A stretch of DNA of 64,000 nt from Pseudoalteromonas luteoviolacea (GCF_000814765.1 NZ_JWIC01000005.1:620001-684000), one strand, 5' to 3'. Positions 25,571 through 35,856 are shown, numbered from the stretch's first letter. Numbers and translations are program-made. Notes: a model not told the origin generated them from the sequence alone.

Positions 25571-27961
25571 TTATTTTAACTTCTCGCTGACAATTGGATA
25601 ATGATCCCAAACATTTTTATCTGCAAGTGAACGGACCAATTTAACGTACTCTGCATGTGTCCAAGCCAATGGTGTTGCTGAATTAGTGCCTTCGCCCAGC
25701 TGGTAGCCAAACGGGTTCACACCGACGCCATCCCAAACTTGCTCTGGTAGCATCAAACCTTCATTGGCAAAGTGCTCCATGCCACGCACATAGGTGTGCT
25801 TAATGCGGGTCACAGCCTCTTTGTTTAAGCCCTTCGTCGCCGCGGCAGCCGCTATTTCATAATGGCCTTTTTCACCAGTAAAAAATGGCCATACACGACC
25901 ACGCTGTCCCGGTGTATTTTGACCGCCTTCAGCATAATTAGTCCCCTTTACTTCATCTTCGCCATAGCCATCGTTACCGTAACGACGGTAGCCTGGGTAT
26001 GTATTTGGGTCGCCTGCAAAGGTAAAGCTGTATTTTACACGCAAGTTTTCAGGTAACGTTTCATCTTCGTACTCTGGCAGTGTTTTCAAAATACTAGGCG
26101 CATCGGCATCTCTGACACCATAACGTACCAACTCTAAGAAACCACCATCAATGATCTGACGCTTATCAAGTCCTACACGGCCATTGTTATCACCTAATTT
26201 TGTGGCGGTGTTTGGGTTCTCGTCTCTTGCGATACGGAAGAAATATTCGCCATCTGTATTTTGGCCTTTCAAGTTACCTTCGGTGGTGAACATGCGCTTT
26301 TCAACAGTATCGTTATACTGTTTAGCAGTATCTAAATACCTTTGCTCACCGGCTTTATCACCCGCTAACTTAGCGATGTCACTGGCCGTCACTAAACCCG
26401 CAATCACCGCCGCTGTCGTCGAAGGAGAATACCCGTTTTGCTCTTCCCAGCGCTCTTGCTGGGTCGCGGGTGGTGTAATTTGCGTGTCATTCCACAAAAT
26501 CTTTGCCAGCCCACCGTCTACTAGGAACTCTGCCGCAGGCTTGAGCATACGCTCGTACCAGTAAACGAGCTTTTCATCGCTTAACACACCCTCTTGCCAC
26601 AATTTCCAAGCAAGCATGATCGGCATCGCAGTTTGGTCAAGTTGAACGCCAACCCACTCTAACTCACCATCAACATGTGTTTTTTGTAAAAACCAGCCAG
26701 TATCGCCTTGGTTACCCGGCGTGCCATCCATCACTTGAACTTTTTCAAGGTATTCGAATGAGGTTAGCGCTGTGTCTGGGTCGCCCATTGCCATGAACGC
26801 CATAGCGACTTGATAAAAGTCACGTACCCAAACAGCTTTATAACCTGTGTGACCTTGCTCAGCAGCAACGGTGTCACCCCATGGATTAGACAGTGATGCA
26901 ATGAGCGCTCCGGCATGCGTTTTATCTTCTTGTGCTTTTAACACTAATGCACTGACATTTAATAATTTACCGCTGTCAGTGGTGTAGTTAGCAAGACGTT
27001 GCATAGGTTCAAGGCTGGCTAAGTAATCTTCCCAACCTATGTGTTCGCCTTGGCCATTGTAGTGTGCAAGGACTTTGTCATAGCCTTTATTTAGCGCAGC
27101 GGCACCTTGAGCAAAACTATCTGCTTGTGACTTGCCAAAGCTCAACACAAGATCAAAGGTCGCAGAGCCCTTAACTTCACCTAATTCTGCAAGCCAGTTT
27201 ACATTGCCTTTTGTATCACCTGTGCTTTGGTAAGTACGCGTCAATGCATGATTTTTCTTAAGTTCATTTAGATTGTCACTACTACCTGTAAAACCGACCG
27301 ATGCTTGCTCAAACCCTGTACTACTTTGCAAGGTTAAAAAGTTATCCGCTTCCCAAGCAACCAAACCTTTGTCTGTCACGGTTGCTGAGTCATTCAGACC
27401 GTTGTTATTCACATATGGGTTGACGTTCACAAACGCTTTTACACCGCTCAGCTGCGTATCCACTTTTGCTCTGACAAATAAAGTCTGGCCATCAGGGTCC
27501 GTGAAAATGTGTTTTTCTAGTGTAAAGCGGCCTTGCTTGTCTTTGCTGACAACTTTATAAGCCAGTGATAAAGGGCGACCTTGCGCATCTTTATAAAGAT
27601 AATCAATCGACACATCTAACTCATCGCGCTCAGTCACAGTGAAGTCTTTACCTGTCACCACAAACTGCATATCACGAATTTGCGCTTGGTGAATAAGACC
27701 GAACATAGTCTCAGTGATCATGCCTTTTGCAATTGAAAACCAAACTTTAGATACTTCACCTGTTTGTGCATCATTTGCATACTGGCCATTTTTATAGGCT
27801 TCATAAGACGTGCCAATGCCCGTTTTATCTGAATAAGTCCAAAACGGCTTATCGCCCGGCGCACCGGGTGCGGTCTCAATCTGCTGCGTATTCGTTGCAC
27901 TACCACACCCAATAAGGCCTGCGGCAATCAGTGCCAACGACAAACATGACAATTTTTTCAT
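25571..27961 (-). CDS. Glucoamylase (GH15), lipoprotein
   Basis: A 796-residue lipoprotein (lipobox 'GLIGC', Cys19). An N-terminal beta-sandwich domain (about 35-300) of the glucodextranase or bacterial glucoamylase type precedes the GH15 (alpha/alpha)6 barrel (about 330-780). The general acid lies in 'RWEEQNGYSPS' (504-514) and the general base in 'LPEQVWD' (Glu740). 'YKAVWVRDFYQVAMAFMAMGD' near residue 374 is another GH15 hallmark. It releases glucose from the non-reducing ends of maltodextrins, probably in the periplasm. It is the last gene of a minus-strand operon with the MFS carrier and amylase. Confidence 0.95.
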   Translation of the reverse strand: MKKLSCLSLALIAAGLIGCGSATNTQQIETAPGAPGDKPFWTYSDKTGIGTSYEAYKNGQYANDAQTGEVSKVWFSIAKGMITETMFGLIHQAQIRDMQFVVTGKDFTVTERDELDVSIDYLYKDAQGRPLSLAYKVVSKDKQGRFTLEKHIFTDPDGQTLFVRAKVDTQLSGVKAFVNVNPYVNNNGLNDSATVTDKGLVAWEADNFLTLQSSTGFEQASVGFTGSSDNLNELKKNHALTRTYQSTGDTKGNVNWLAELGEVKGSATFDLVLSFGKSQADSFAQGAAALNKGYDKVLAHYNGQGEHIGWEDYLASLEPMQRLANYTTDSGKLLNVSALVLKAQEDKTHAGALIASLSNPWGDTVAAEQGHTGYKAVWVRDFYQVAMAFMAMGDPDTALTSFEYLEKVQVMDGTPGNQGDTGWFLQKTHVDGELEWVGVQLDQTAMPIMLAWKLWQEGVLSDEKLVYWYERMLKPAAEFLVDGGLAKILWNDTQITPPATQQERWEEQNGYSPSTTAAVIAGLVTASDIAKLAGDKAGEQRYLDTAKQYNDTVEKRMFTTEGNLKGQNTDGEYFFRIARDENPNTATKLGDNNGRVGLDKRQIIDGGFLELVRYGVRDADAPSILKTLPEYEDETLPENLRVKYSFTFAGDPNTYPGYRRYGNDGYGEDEVKGTNYAEGGQNTPGQRGRVWPFFTGEKGHYEIAAAAATKGLNKEAVTRIKHTYVRGMEHFANEGLMLPEQVWDGVGVNPFGYQLGEGTNSATPLAWTHAEYVKLVRSLADKNVWDHYPIVSEKLK

Positions 27962-27982
27962 TTTTACTCCTCAGTGGCTGTT

Positions 27983-29473
27983 TTATTGCGCGCTTGTTTT
28001 TACACGTGCAACAGACAGCGCCGCTAAAATAAACGACACACCACCAATAACTAATGCATAAATAGGTTGATTCTCGAAAACGTTTCTTAAGATAAGGCCA
28101 AGTACACTGGCTGCCAGCAATTGAGGGATAACAATAAAGAAGTTAAAAATCCCCATAAACACGCCCATTTTGTGCGCTGGCACAGCATCGCTTAACATGG
28201 CATAAGGCAGAGATAAAATAGATGCCCACGCAAAGCCGATACCTATCATTGGTACCCACAGTAAACTTGGATCTGAAATAAACAAAAAGCTCAAAAGCGC
28301 ACCGGCACCTAAAAGCAGATTTAAACTATGCGCCCACTTGAGGCCAACACGTTTAACCACAAATGGGATACATACGGCTGCTAGCGCTGCAAAACCATTA
28401 TATGCGGCGAATAAGATACCGACCCAATCAGCGCCATCGTTATAGGCTTTAGAAGTCACATCCGTCGCGCCATAGTGAAAACTGGTTACTGCCGATGTGG
28501 TATAGATCCACATTGCAAATAAAGAGAACCAGCTGAAAAATTGCACCACCGCCAATTGCTTCATGGTTTCTGGCATAGTGAATACGTCGTAAATGACTTC
28601 GTAAAAACCACCGCTTGTACGTTGCTTGTTTTGCAGATAACCCGCAATGAGAATGATCGCTGAGAACGACAGTAATAGTGCGCTTAACAAATAAAGCTCT
28701 TTTTCTAGCTTTAATAGAGTAACACCCGCCAAAATAAGGCCACCAATCACACCACTCACAAGTGCAAACTTAGCAAATTGAATGCGTTGTTTCGGCTGTG
28801 ATGATGCTTGTTGTAGCTCTGGTGATTCAAATTCGGCTAATTGCTCAGGTGTATATTCTCTGGTTTTAAGAATGGTCCAGCCAACCGCCAAAAATAAAAT
28901 CACACCACCAAAATAAAAGGCATATTTAACAGACTCAGGAATTTCCCCAGGCGCTGCCGTGTTACTGATCCCAAACCAGTTAGTCATCATCCAAGGCAAT
29001 GCAGAGGCGATAATGGCACCAATACCAATGAAAAAGCTTTGCATTGCATAGCCTGTTGCGCGCTGCTTTTTATTAAGATTGTCACCCACTAATGCACGAA
29101 ACGGTTCCATCGTGACATTGATTGACGCATCCATGATCCACAGCATACCGGCTGCAATCCAAAGTGTCGGCGAGTTTGGCATGATGAAGAGTGACAAGGT
29201 CGTCAGTATCGCACCATACAAAAAGAAAGGACGACGACGACCTAGGCCCGTCCAAGTTCTGTCACTCCAGTAGCCAATTATCGGCTGTACAATCAATCCT
29301 GTGAGTGGCGCTGCCACCCACAAAATAGGAATATCATCAACTGATGCGCCTAGCGTTTGGAAAATTCGGCTCACATTACCGTTTTGTAACGCAAAGCCAA
29401 ATTGAATGCCCATAAAACCAAAGCACATATTCCAAATTTGCCAGAAACTCAGTTGTGGTTTTTGTTTTTGCAT
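27983..29473 (-). CDS. MFS sugar transporter of the maltodextrin locus
   Basis: A 496-residue protein with twelve likely membrane segments. The N-terminus 'FWQIWNMCFGFMGIQFGFALQNGNVSRIFQTLGA' and the loop 'IGYWSDRTWTGLGRRRPFF' are typical of the SLC45/GPH-like group that carries maltose, sucrose or maltodextrins with protons. The gene is 21 bases from the glucoamylase gene and 2 from the amylase gene, so it is in their operon. It should bring maltose or maltodextrins through the inner membrane for the cytoplasmic alpha-glucosidase. It is known as MalT in related Alteromonadales, a name that clashes with the enterobacterial regulator. Confidence 0.9.
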   Translation of the reverse strand: MQKQKPQLSFWQIWNMCFGFMGIQFGFALQNGNVSRIFQTLGASVDDIPILWVAAPLTGLIVQPIIGYWSDRTWTGLGRRRPFFLYGAILTTLSLFIMPNSPTLWIAAGMLWIMDASINVTMEPFRALVGDNLNKKQRATGYAMQSFFIGIGAIIASALPWMMTNWFGISNTAAPGEIPESVKYAFYFGGVILFLAVGWTILKTREYTPEQLAEFESPELQQASSQPKQRIQFAKFALVSGVIGGLILAGVTLLKLEKELYLLSALLLSFSAIILIAGYLQNKQRTSGGFYEVIYDVFTMPETMKQLAVVQFFSWFSLFAMWIYTTSAVTSFHYGATDVTSKAYNDGADWVGILFAAYNGFAALAAVCIPFVVKRVGLKWAHSLNLLLGAGALLSFLFISDPSLLWVPMIGIGFAWASILSLPYAMLSDAVPAHKMGVFMGIFNFFIVIPQLLAASVLGLILRNVFENQPIYALVIGGVSFILAALSVARVKTSAQ

Positions 29474-29475
29474 AA

Positions 29476-31314
29476 TTAGTTCTCTAGCTCATACACAACA
29501 CTGGCAAGCGGTGCCAAGGTGATGTTGAGTTGATTATTTTTAATGACAAGTGTTGGGTGAGATTCCAACTTATCGACGACTTTGCCTTGCCACCCCTCTG
29601 GTAATTCAATCGTAACCTGCTGCGCATTATCAGCATCAAAGTTACTTGCCACAATGACTTGCTGAGCGGCATTATCACGTGCAAATGCCATCACTTTTTC
29701 AGCTGGCTTGTTAGCACTCTCTAATGTGTTCAGTTGCACCAGTGCGCCATATTGAATAGCAGGCATTGAGCTTAAGTTCATGAGTTTTTTATAATACTGA
29801 CGTAATGCCTTTTGCTCATCACTTAGCTGACCACCGTCAAATTTGCCCTTATTCATCCAAGCCTGATGGGCAGGTACACCGATATAATCAAAAATGCTGG
29901 TGCGGCTAGGTTTACCAAATCCGGCCATCTCTGAGCCGTCTTCACCGACCGATTGACCAAAATAAAGCATAGTTGGTGCTTTACTGATTAAATGGCTCAC
30001 TACCATCGCTGGTTTGCCTTTTTCAGCACTGCCTGCAAATTCAGGACTGGCGATACGTTGCTCGTCATGGTTTTCTAAAAAGTGCAGCATGTGTGGGGCA
30101 ATATCAGACACGCTCAAGTGTGCATCCATTACACTTTGTGCATTGCCAGTGCCTTGCATCAACAGCTTCAAGCTGTCATAAAAACCCACTTTATCGTATA
30201 AGAAGTCCATTTTTCCTTGGTGAATATAAGGGCGGTAAAGGGTTGGGTTGTACACCTCAGCCAACAAAAAGGCGTCAGGGTTTTGCATCTTGATGGAAGA
30301 GTTTAAAAAGCTCCAAAATTCAACTGGCACCATTTCAGCCATATCATAACGGAAACCATCTACCCCTTTATCGAGCCAATATAAGGTGATGTCTCTGAAC
30401 TTATACCAGCTATCCGGTAGGTCTTTATCTTGCCAAAATGCATAGTGTGCACGGTAGTCTTGCTTTGCCATCTCAGCAGGCAGCGTTGGAAAGTCATAGC
30501 TGCCATCAGGGCGCACACCGTAATTCACTTTAACGGTTTCATACCAATCATGAATATGCGGCTGCGCAGCTCGTGCGCCATTCCCTGTCCATTTCGCAGG
30601 TGATTCTGTAAATTGACCATCAACAAGCGGGTGAGGCTTGCCGCCTAGTACTTGATAATCAACTGATGTAGGGACTTTAAAATCCTGCCCAGTCACATAA
30701 TAAAAGTTGTTATCACGGGCATAAGTCAGCGACGTATTGTCTTGCGCGCCAAAATCTTTTACCCCTTGCGGCGCACTCAAAGATTGGTAATTTCTTGCAA
30801 CATGGTTAGGTACGATGTCTATCACCACTTTCATGTCTGCATCATGAGTACGTTCGATCAGCGCTTCAAACTCTGCCAGACGTTTTGCAGGGTCTTTTGC
30901 TAAGTCAGGATTAACATTGTAATAGTCTTTGATTGCATAAGGTGAACCTGCACGGCCTTTCACCACATCGGGGTCATCAATGCCAATGCCATATGCACTG
31001 TAATCGGCAACTAAAGCATGATGTAGCACTCCCGTATACCATACATGGGTCACGCCCATGGCTTTAATTTCCGATAACGCCTTTGGCGTGAAGTCTTCGA
31101 ATTTCCCTACGCCATTTTGCGCCAACGTGCCCCAAGGCACATTATTGGTGTTTGTGTTGCCAAATAGTCGCGTGAATACTTGGTAAACGACAGGCTTTTG
31201 ATCTTGTTGTTCGGCTTGCTTACTTTGCTCATCTTGTTGAGAAGACTGACATGCTGTCAGCAAAACACTGCCTGATATTAAGCTCAGTGCAAGCACCAAA
31301 GGTTTTATTGTCAT
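29476..31314 (-). CDS. Alpha-amylase (GH13), lipoprotein
   Basis: A 612-residue lipoprotein (lipobox 'LLTAC', Cys22), with a Gln/Ser/Glu-rich linker to about residue 40. The GH13 barrel has 'VVIDIVPNHVARN' near residue 163, the nucleophile Asp324 in 'DGFRYDMAEM', the acid/base Glu353 in 'FLLAEVY', and the third carboxylate Asp417 in 'LENHDEQR'. A C-terminal beta-domain (about 525-612) ends 'LAPLASVVYELEN'. It should cut maltodextrins outside the cytoplasm. It is the first gene of the operon, and a LacI-type operator lies 64 bases upstream of its ATG. Confidence 0.94.
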   Translation of the reverse strand: MTIKPLVLALSLISGSVLLTACQSSQQDEQSKQAEQQDQKPVVYQVFTRLFGNTNTNNVPWGTLAQNGVGKFEDFTPKALSEIKAMGVTHVWYTGVLHHALVADYSAYGIGIDDPDVVKGRAGSPYAIKDYYNVNPDLAKDPAKRLAEFEALIERTHDADMKVVIDIVPNHVARNYQSLSAPQGVKDFGAQDNTSLTYARDNNFYYVTGQDFKVPTSVDYQVLGGKPHPLVDGQFTESPAKWTGNGARAAQPHIHDWYETVKVNYGVRPDGSYDFPTLPAEMAKQDYRAHYAFWQDKDLPDSWYKFRDITLYWLDKGVDGFRYDMAEMVPVEFWSFLNSSIKMQNPDAFLLAEVYNPTLYRPYIHQGKMDFLYDKVGFYDSLKLLMQGTGNAQSVMDAHLSVSDIAPHMLHFLENHDEQRIASPEFAGSAEKGKPAMVVSHLISKAPTMLYFGQSVGEDGSEMAGFGKPSRTSIFDYIGVPAHQAWMNKGKFDGGQLSDEQKALRQYYKKLMNLSSMPAIQYGALVQLNTLESANKPAEKVMAFARDNAAQQVIVASNFDADNAQQVTIELPEGWQGKVVDKLESHPTLVIKNNQLNITLAPLASVVYELEN

Positions 31315-31377
31315 TATTTTGTTGTCATATTGGTATTTTAATTGAGTCTACTGACTTGCAGCCCAGTGTTGAACCAC

Positions 31378-31393
31378 TTGCATACGTATTCAA
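31378..31393. promoter_or_regulatory. LacI-type (MalR-like) operator of the amylase operon
   Basis: TTGCATACGTATTCAA has the central CG of LacI-family sites and shares GCATACGTAT with the sites at 36010 and 36369. It lies upstream of the amylase-carrier-glucoamylase operon. The regulator gene is not in the window. Confidence 0.75.
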
Positions 31394-31420
31394 AGTCGTG
31401 ATTAATTTGTTATTCATATA

Positions 31421-31451
31421 AAAAAACGCGAAGTGTGGTAGATACTTCGCG
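31421..31451 (-). terminator. Terminator of the halogenase gene
   Basis: CGCGAAGT (31427-31434) pairs with ACTTCGCG (31444-31451), and the minus strand continues TTTTTTT. It lies 30 bases past the halogenase stop and just ahead of the amylase promoter region, so it insulates the two units. Confidence 0.85.
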
Positions 31452-31480
31452 CCAAAGCAATATTGCTAAAATACACCGCA

Positions 31481-32977
31481 TTATTTTGTCATTTTATCGA
31501 TAAATGCTTGGTGGCTTGGCAGCTTATTTACTGTGCTCTGCAATAACACTTTTACGCTATCCAATAAGCTTTTTAAATGCTCGTCATCAAACTGCTCAGC
31601 CAGTGGATGATAAGTCTTTGGCACCAGCCCCTGCCCCACCATCACTTGTTGCCATGCTACGTTTTGAAATAAATCATCGGTTTTCGCTGCACAGTGGCCA
31701 GTTTCCTCAAAGAGCGCCATTTTTCTTTGAAGGCTTCGGGGGATGGACATATTTTTACACCACTGCCAAAATCGCGAATCGTCTCTTTCAGTCAATTTAT
31801 AGTGAAGGATTATGAAGTCTCTCACCTGTGCCATTTCATTTGAAAACTCAATATTGACGTTTTCAATGGCACAGTCCTTAATCACATCAAATGGAAAGTG
31901 TCTGATCAAACGTAAAATAGATGTTTGGATTAAATGAATACTGGTTGACTCTAGCGGCTCTAAAAATCCACTCGCCAAGCCCACTGCAAAAACATTACCT
32001 TGCCATTGCTTGCGACGCATGCCCGTTTTGAACTTAATCAATTTAGGCTCAGCCAAAGGGCGGCTTGGCAAGCTGTGTAATAACGCTTCTTTGGCATCTT
32101 GCTCTGATATAAATTTGCTTGAAAACACGTAACCATTGCCAACTCTATGTTGCAACGGTATTTGCCATTGCCATCCTGCTTGCTTTGCAATCGCGCGAGT
32201 ATAAGGCTTAATCTCACCATCAAGTTGTTCACTGGGCAGTGCCCACGCGCTATCACAAGGCAACCAATGTGACCAATCTTCAAATCCAACATTCATCGTT
32301 TGGTCAATTAACAGACCTTTTAACCCGCTGCAATCTAGATATAAATCAGCGCTATATTGCTCACCATTTGCTAAAAGGACAGCTGCGATATGCCCTGTGT
32401 TAGGATCAGTCTTTACCTCCGTAATTTTCCCTTCAACTCGCCTAACACCTTGAGTTTGAGACTGCTTGCTCAGTAACTTAGCATAAAGCCCTGCATCAAA
32501 ATGATAAGCATAGGTAAGGCCTTGCAATTGTGTATTGGGGATATGCTGCAAGTGCGTAAATCGGTTTGCTTTTGCCGCTTGAGTATTTAAAGAATATTCA
32601 GCCAAACTGTCCGTTAACCCCTGTTGCTTTGCCTTGAGCCAAACTTGAAAAAAGTCACAAAAAGGAAAGCTTTTACCCAGTTCACCAAACGCATGCATAT
32701 AGCGGCTACCCTGGTGACCCCACCCTTCAAACTCAATGCCTAACTTATACGTCGCTTGCGTTTGCTCAATGAATGTGCGCTCATCGAGCCCAAGTGCGGC
32801 ATTAAAATTAACCATCGGCGGAATGCTGGCTTCGCCAACGCCGACTGTGCCAATGTCATCTGACTCAATCAAGGTGATGTTAACCTGATCTTTTAGTACT
32901 CGCTTTAGCAATGACGCACTTAACCAGCCCGCTGTTCCACCACCGACAATTAAGACACTTTGAATTCGTTCAGTCAT
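31481..32977 (-). CDS. Tryptophan-halogenase-like flavoprotein
   Basis: About 498 residues from the ATG at 32977, with GAGG 5 bases upstream; a GTG at 32983 is an alternative. FAD-binding 'VLIVGGGTAGW' at the N-terminus, 'VGVGEASIPPM' near residue 47, and 'GWQWQIPLQHRVGNGYVFSS', which carries the WxWxIP motif, mark the flavin-dependent tryptophan halogenase family. A Lys in 'YKLGIEFEGW' fits the catalytic Lys. Members next to TonB receptors in marine polysaccharide loci are frequent but none has a shown halogenation substrate there. It follows the TonB receptor gene after a terminator, so it is expressed by read-through or a separate promoter. Confidence 0.9.
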   Translation of the reverse strand: MTERIQSVLIVGGGTAGWLSASLLKRVLKDQVNITLIESDDIGTVGVGEASIPPMVNFNAALGLDERTFIEQTQATYKLGIEFEGWGHQGSRYMHAFGELGKSFPFCDFFQVWLKAKQQGLTDSLAEYSLNTQAAKANRFTHLQHIPNTQLQGLTYAYHFDAGLYAKLLSKQSQTQGVRRVEGKITEVKTDPNTGHIAAVLLANGEQYSADLYLDCSGLKGLLIDQTMNVGFEDWSHWLPCDSAWALPSEQLDGEIKPYTRAIAKQAGWQWQIPLQHRVGNGYVFSSKFISEQDAKEALLHSLPSRPLAEPKLIKFKTGMRRKQWQGNVFAVGLASGFLEPLESTSIHLIQTSILRLIRHFPFDVIKDCAIENVNIEFSNEMAQVRDFIILHYKLTERDDSRFWQWCKNMSIPRSLQRKMALFEETGHCAAKTDDLFQNVAWQQVMVGQGLVPKTYHPLAEQFDDEHLKSLLDSVKVLLQSTVNKLPSHQAFIDKMTK

Positions 32978-32995
32978 GCTCACCTCTTTAGCAAT

Positions 32996-33029
32996 AAAAA
33001 AGCCTTATCGCAGTACGATAAGGCTTTTT
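32996..33029 (-). terminator. Terminator between the TonB receptor and halogenase genes
   Basis: AAAAAGCCTTATCG and CGATAAGGCTTTTT form a 14-bp stem with a 5-base loop. A T run follows on the minus strand. It lies 26 bases past the receptor stop and 19 bases before the halogenase ATG, so it probably lowers expression of the halogenase relative to the receptor. Confidence 0.88.
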
Positions 33030-33054
33030 CTATATTCTCAAGTCAATGCGCTAC

Positions 33055-35856
33055 TTAAAACTTGTAGCTTGCGCCTAACAAGAATACGCGTCCGTAATCT
33101 TGATAATCTCTAACTTGTAAGTGATTGTCACCAGATAAAGACGTAAATGGCTCTTCAGTGATATTCTGTGCCTGTAACGTCACAGCTAACCCTTCAAGGG
33201 ATTTAATACCAGCTTCACCAAAGTCATAACCAAGCTGAGCATCCCAAATTGTTTCACCTAGGATATCAACTTGCTCTGTTTTAAAGCCTGTACCGTATAC
33301 ATCACCTTTAAAGTCAGAACGTTTACGCATGCTGGTTCTGAACTGGAAGCCGTTATTTTCATAGAAGAAAGTTAAGCTTTGCACTTTTTCTGACAAACCT
33401 GGTAACTTGTATTCTTCGCCGTTGTGATCTTCAACATCTTGATGAATACGCGTATGGCTCGCAATTAAACCAAAACCTTCTAAGCTGCTGTGGATCAAAG
33501 TGAACGGGAATGTGACTGCCGCTTCATAGCCCCATAGGTTGCCACCGCCACCATTGACTTTCAGTTTACGTGTTGCAGTTGGATTTGCTGGGACCAGACC
33601 CGTCTTAGGGTTAATAACACCCGTTAAATCTTCTTCTGTGTTTGAATCAAAGATCCAGTTTTTAAGGTCTTTGTAGAAAGCCCCAACAGAGAAGTATCCT
33701 TCTGAGTGGTAATAGTTTTCATAAGTTAAATCAAAGCCATCAGCTTCTTTTGGCTCAAGCTGCGGGTTACCACCAGTGATTTCCCAAAAGTTTCCACTGT
33801 CATCCGGCACATCTCTGTACGATCTGATAATAGACGAGTTCATCTCAGACATTTTTGGACGTGAAATCGTTTTAGCGTAACCAAAACGTAGCATTTGCTC
33901 GTCATCAATAGATAAAGACAAGTTCAAACTTGGTAGCACATGGCTGTAATCATGGTTTTCTCGGCTGTCTTCTAGTACAACTTGACCACTGCCATCAATC
34001 CCCGCTTTTGCACCTTTAGTATCGACTTCAGTTTTGACATAACGCAGACCTGCATTACCTTTTAGCGGCATGTCAGCCACTTCCATATCAATATTTGCTT
34101 GTACAAATGCCGCGGTGACTTCTTCACTCACTGACCAAGTTCTTGCTGCGTGGCTCGCATCCGTCAGGCTTTCCGCAAGTAGCGAGAAATAACCATCCGC
34201 GACCATCGCACGCGAGTCATAGGCAATCATATCGCCCATACCAATAAAGTCTAAATTCGCCGTACCCAAGCGATATTGATCAGGTACTGTCAATAAGTCG
34301 GTATTATTAGGGTAAGAGAAATCTTTTAAAGTCATAAAGTAACCTTCAGATACTTTTGACTTTTCACGCTCTTTATATGACAAACCCGCTTCCACTGAGC
34401 TGATATAATCATTATCTAGTGCATGCTTTGCAGCCAACTTGAGTGCGTTAATTTCGTCTTCCAAGACTGGCGCATTAATAAAGCCATCTTGCAACGTATT
34501 TTGGAATGGGTGATCTTTAACGTTTGTGCCGTACTTTTCATTAAGCGCTGTGCTGCTGCCCCAAGACAACGGACCGCCCACCTTGATTAAGTCATAATCA
34601 CTATAATCCAGCTCATGAGTAAATTGTGCCCCAGTGTTGCCATCATTAAAGGTATAACCGATATTGTCAGCCGCACCACGCAAATCACCACGGCCAGTGC
34701 CTGAGTAGCTCTCTAAGCTCCAGATTTTGTTCTCAACGCTCGAGTGACTTAAATCAACCTCAATGGTTGTCGCATCAGTTAGCTCATAAGTAGCATTGAA
34801 GCCAAATGCCTGCATTTGCGCATCTTTAGACTCATAGTCATTACGTACAACGACTCTTTGGCCTTCTGTTACTGCACTAGTAATAAAACCAGACGCTTCG
34901 TCTATCGACACACTTTGCGGGTTCAGTTGACCTTGGCCCCAACCAAATGGAATTTCGATACCACGTAAGATTTTGTCTTCAGTAAAATCAATATAAAGCG
35001 CATCAAAGACCATAGATAGCTTGTCATTTGGTGCAGCTTCAAAGACAAACATCACGGAATCACGCTCAAGCGTTGTAGAGCGTACAAATGGTTTAGCTCC
35101 ACCTAGAATTGAGTACTGCTTACCATTTTCTTCAAACTCTGGGTAACCCCAAGTGTTCCAACGCTTTTCTTGGTTAGGTGATGAGCTTGTTGTTAAAGCC
35201 AGTGCAACACCATATTTGTCATCTGCAAACTGATCAATGTATGAAAAAGTGCCACGTAAACCAGCATCATCAGCATCTGGGTTTAGCTTACCGATATCTG
35301 ACTTTTCATAAAGTGCATTAACCTGTAAAACACGCTCATCCATACTTAAAGGACGTACAGTCTGCATATCAATAACACCCGCGATCCCTTCAGCTTCTAG
35401 GTTCGCGCTTGGCGTTTTATATACAGTAACACCACTCATAATCTCTGAAGGGTATAAATCAAACTCTACACCGCGGTTATCATTAATTGATACTTGTTCA
35501 CGGCCATTGAGCGTCGTTGCCCCTTCATTTTCACTAAATCCACGTACCGTTACTTTATTTGAACGACCGTCTAATCGTTGCGATGTAAGACCTGGTAGGC
35601 GTGCGATTGACTCTGCAATTGAAGAATCTGGCAATTTACCAATATCTTCTGCGGAAATAGACTCTACAACCTCAGATGAAAAGCGTTTAGTATTGATTGA
35701 CTTTACAACACTTGCACGGAAGCCGCGTACTTCTACAACTTCCACTTTCTTTTGATCATTTTTTACAGACTCTTCATTTTGCGCTGCAATTGCGTGATTG
35801 CTTAAGCCCGCAGTAACGAGTGCCAAGGTCAACATACTTGGTTTGAACGTAGACAT
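33055..35856 (-). CDS. TonB-dependent receptor for maltodextrins
   Basis: A 933-residue outer-membrane receptor with a signal peptide (about 1-24). The plug domain (about 55-175) shows 'VVESISAEDIGKLPDSSIAESIARLPGLTSQR' and 'VTVRGFSENEGATTLNGRE', the pattern of the Caulobacter-type carbohydrate receptors. The rest is a 22-stranded barrel with a C-terminal Phe ('GRVFLLGASYKF'). It should import oligosaccharides through the outer membrane using TonB and ExbBD energy. A LacI-type operator lies about 155 bases upstream. The substrate is inferred from the amylase, glucoamylase and glucosidase beside it. Confidence 0.93.
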   Translation of the reverse strand: MSTFKPSMLTLALVTAGLSNHAIAAQNEESVKNDQKKVEVVEVRGFRASVVKSINTKRFSSEVVESISAEDIGKLPDSSIAESIARLPGLTSQRLDGRSNKVTVRGFSENEGATTLNGREQVSINDNRGVEFDLYPSEIMSGVTVYKTPSANLEAEGIAGVIDMQTVRPLSMDERVLQVNALYEKSDIGKLNPDADDAGLRGTFSYIDQFADDKYGVALALTTSSSPNQEKRWNTWGYPEFEENGKQYSILGGAKPFVRSTTLERDSVMFVFEAAPNDKLSMVFDALYIDFTEDKILRGIEIPFGWGQGQLNPQSVSIDEASGFITSAVTEGQRVVVRNDYESKDAQMQAFGFNATYELTDATTIEVDLSHSSVENKIWSLESYSGTGRGDLRGAADNIGYTFNDGNTGAQFTHELDYSDYDLIKVGGPLSWGSSTALNEKYGTNVKDHPFQNTLQDGFINAPVLEDEINALKLAAKHALDNDYISSVEAGLSYKEREKSKVSEGYFMTLKDFSYPNNTDLLTVPDQYRLGTANLDFIGMGDMIAYDSRAMVADGYFSLLAESLTDASHAARTWSVSEEVTAAFVQANIDMEVADMPLKGNAGLRYVKTEVDTKGAKAGIDGSGQVVLEDSRENHDYSHVLPSLNLSLSIDDEQMLRFGYAKTISRPKMSEMNSSIIRSYRDVPDDSGNFWEITGGNPQLEPKEADGFDLTYENYYHSEGYFSVGAFYKDLKNWIFDSNTEEDLTGVINPKTGLVPANPTATRKLKVNGGGGNLWGYEAAVTFPFTLIHSSLEGFGLIASHTRIHQDVEDHNGEEYKLPGLSEKVQSLTFFYENNGFQFRTSMRKRSDFKGDVYGTGFKTEQVDILGETIWDAQLGYDFGEAGIKSLEGLAVTLQAQNITEEPFTSLSGDNHLQVRDYQDYGRVFLLGASYKF

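Noticed and set aside
26184..26564. Forward frame of 126 codons inside the glucoamylase gene
   Set aside because: It is a shadow of a clear GH15 coding sequence on the minus strand.
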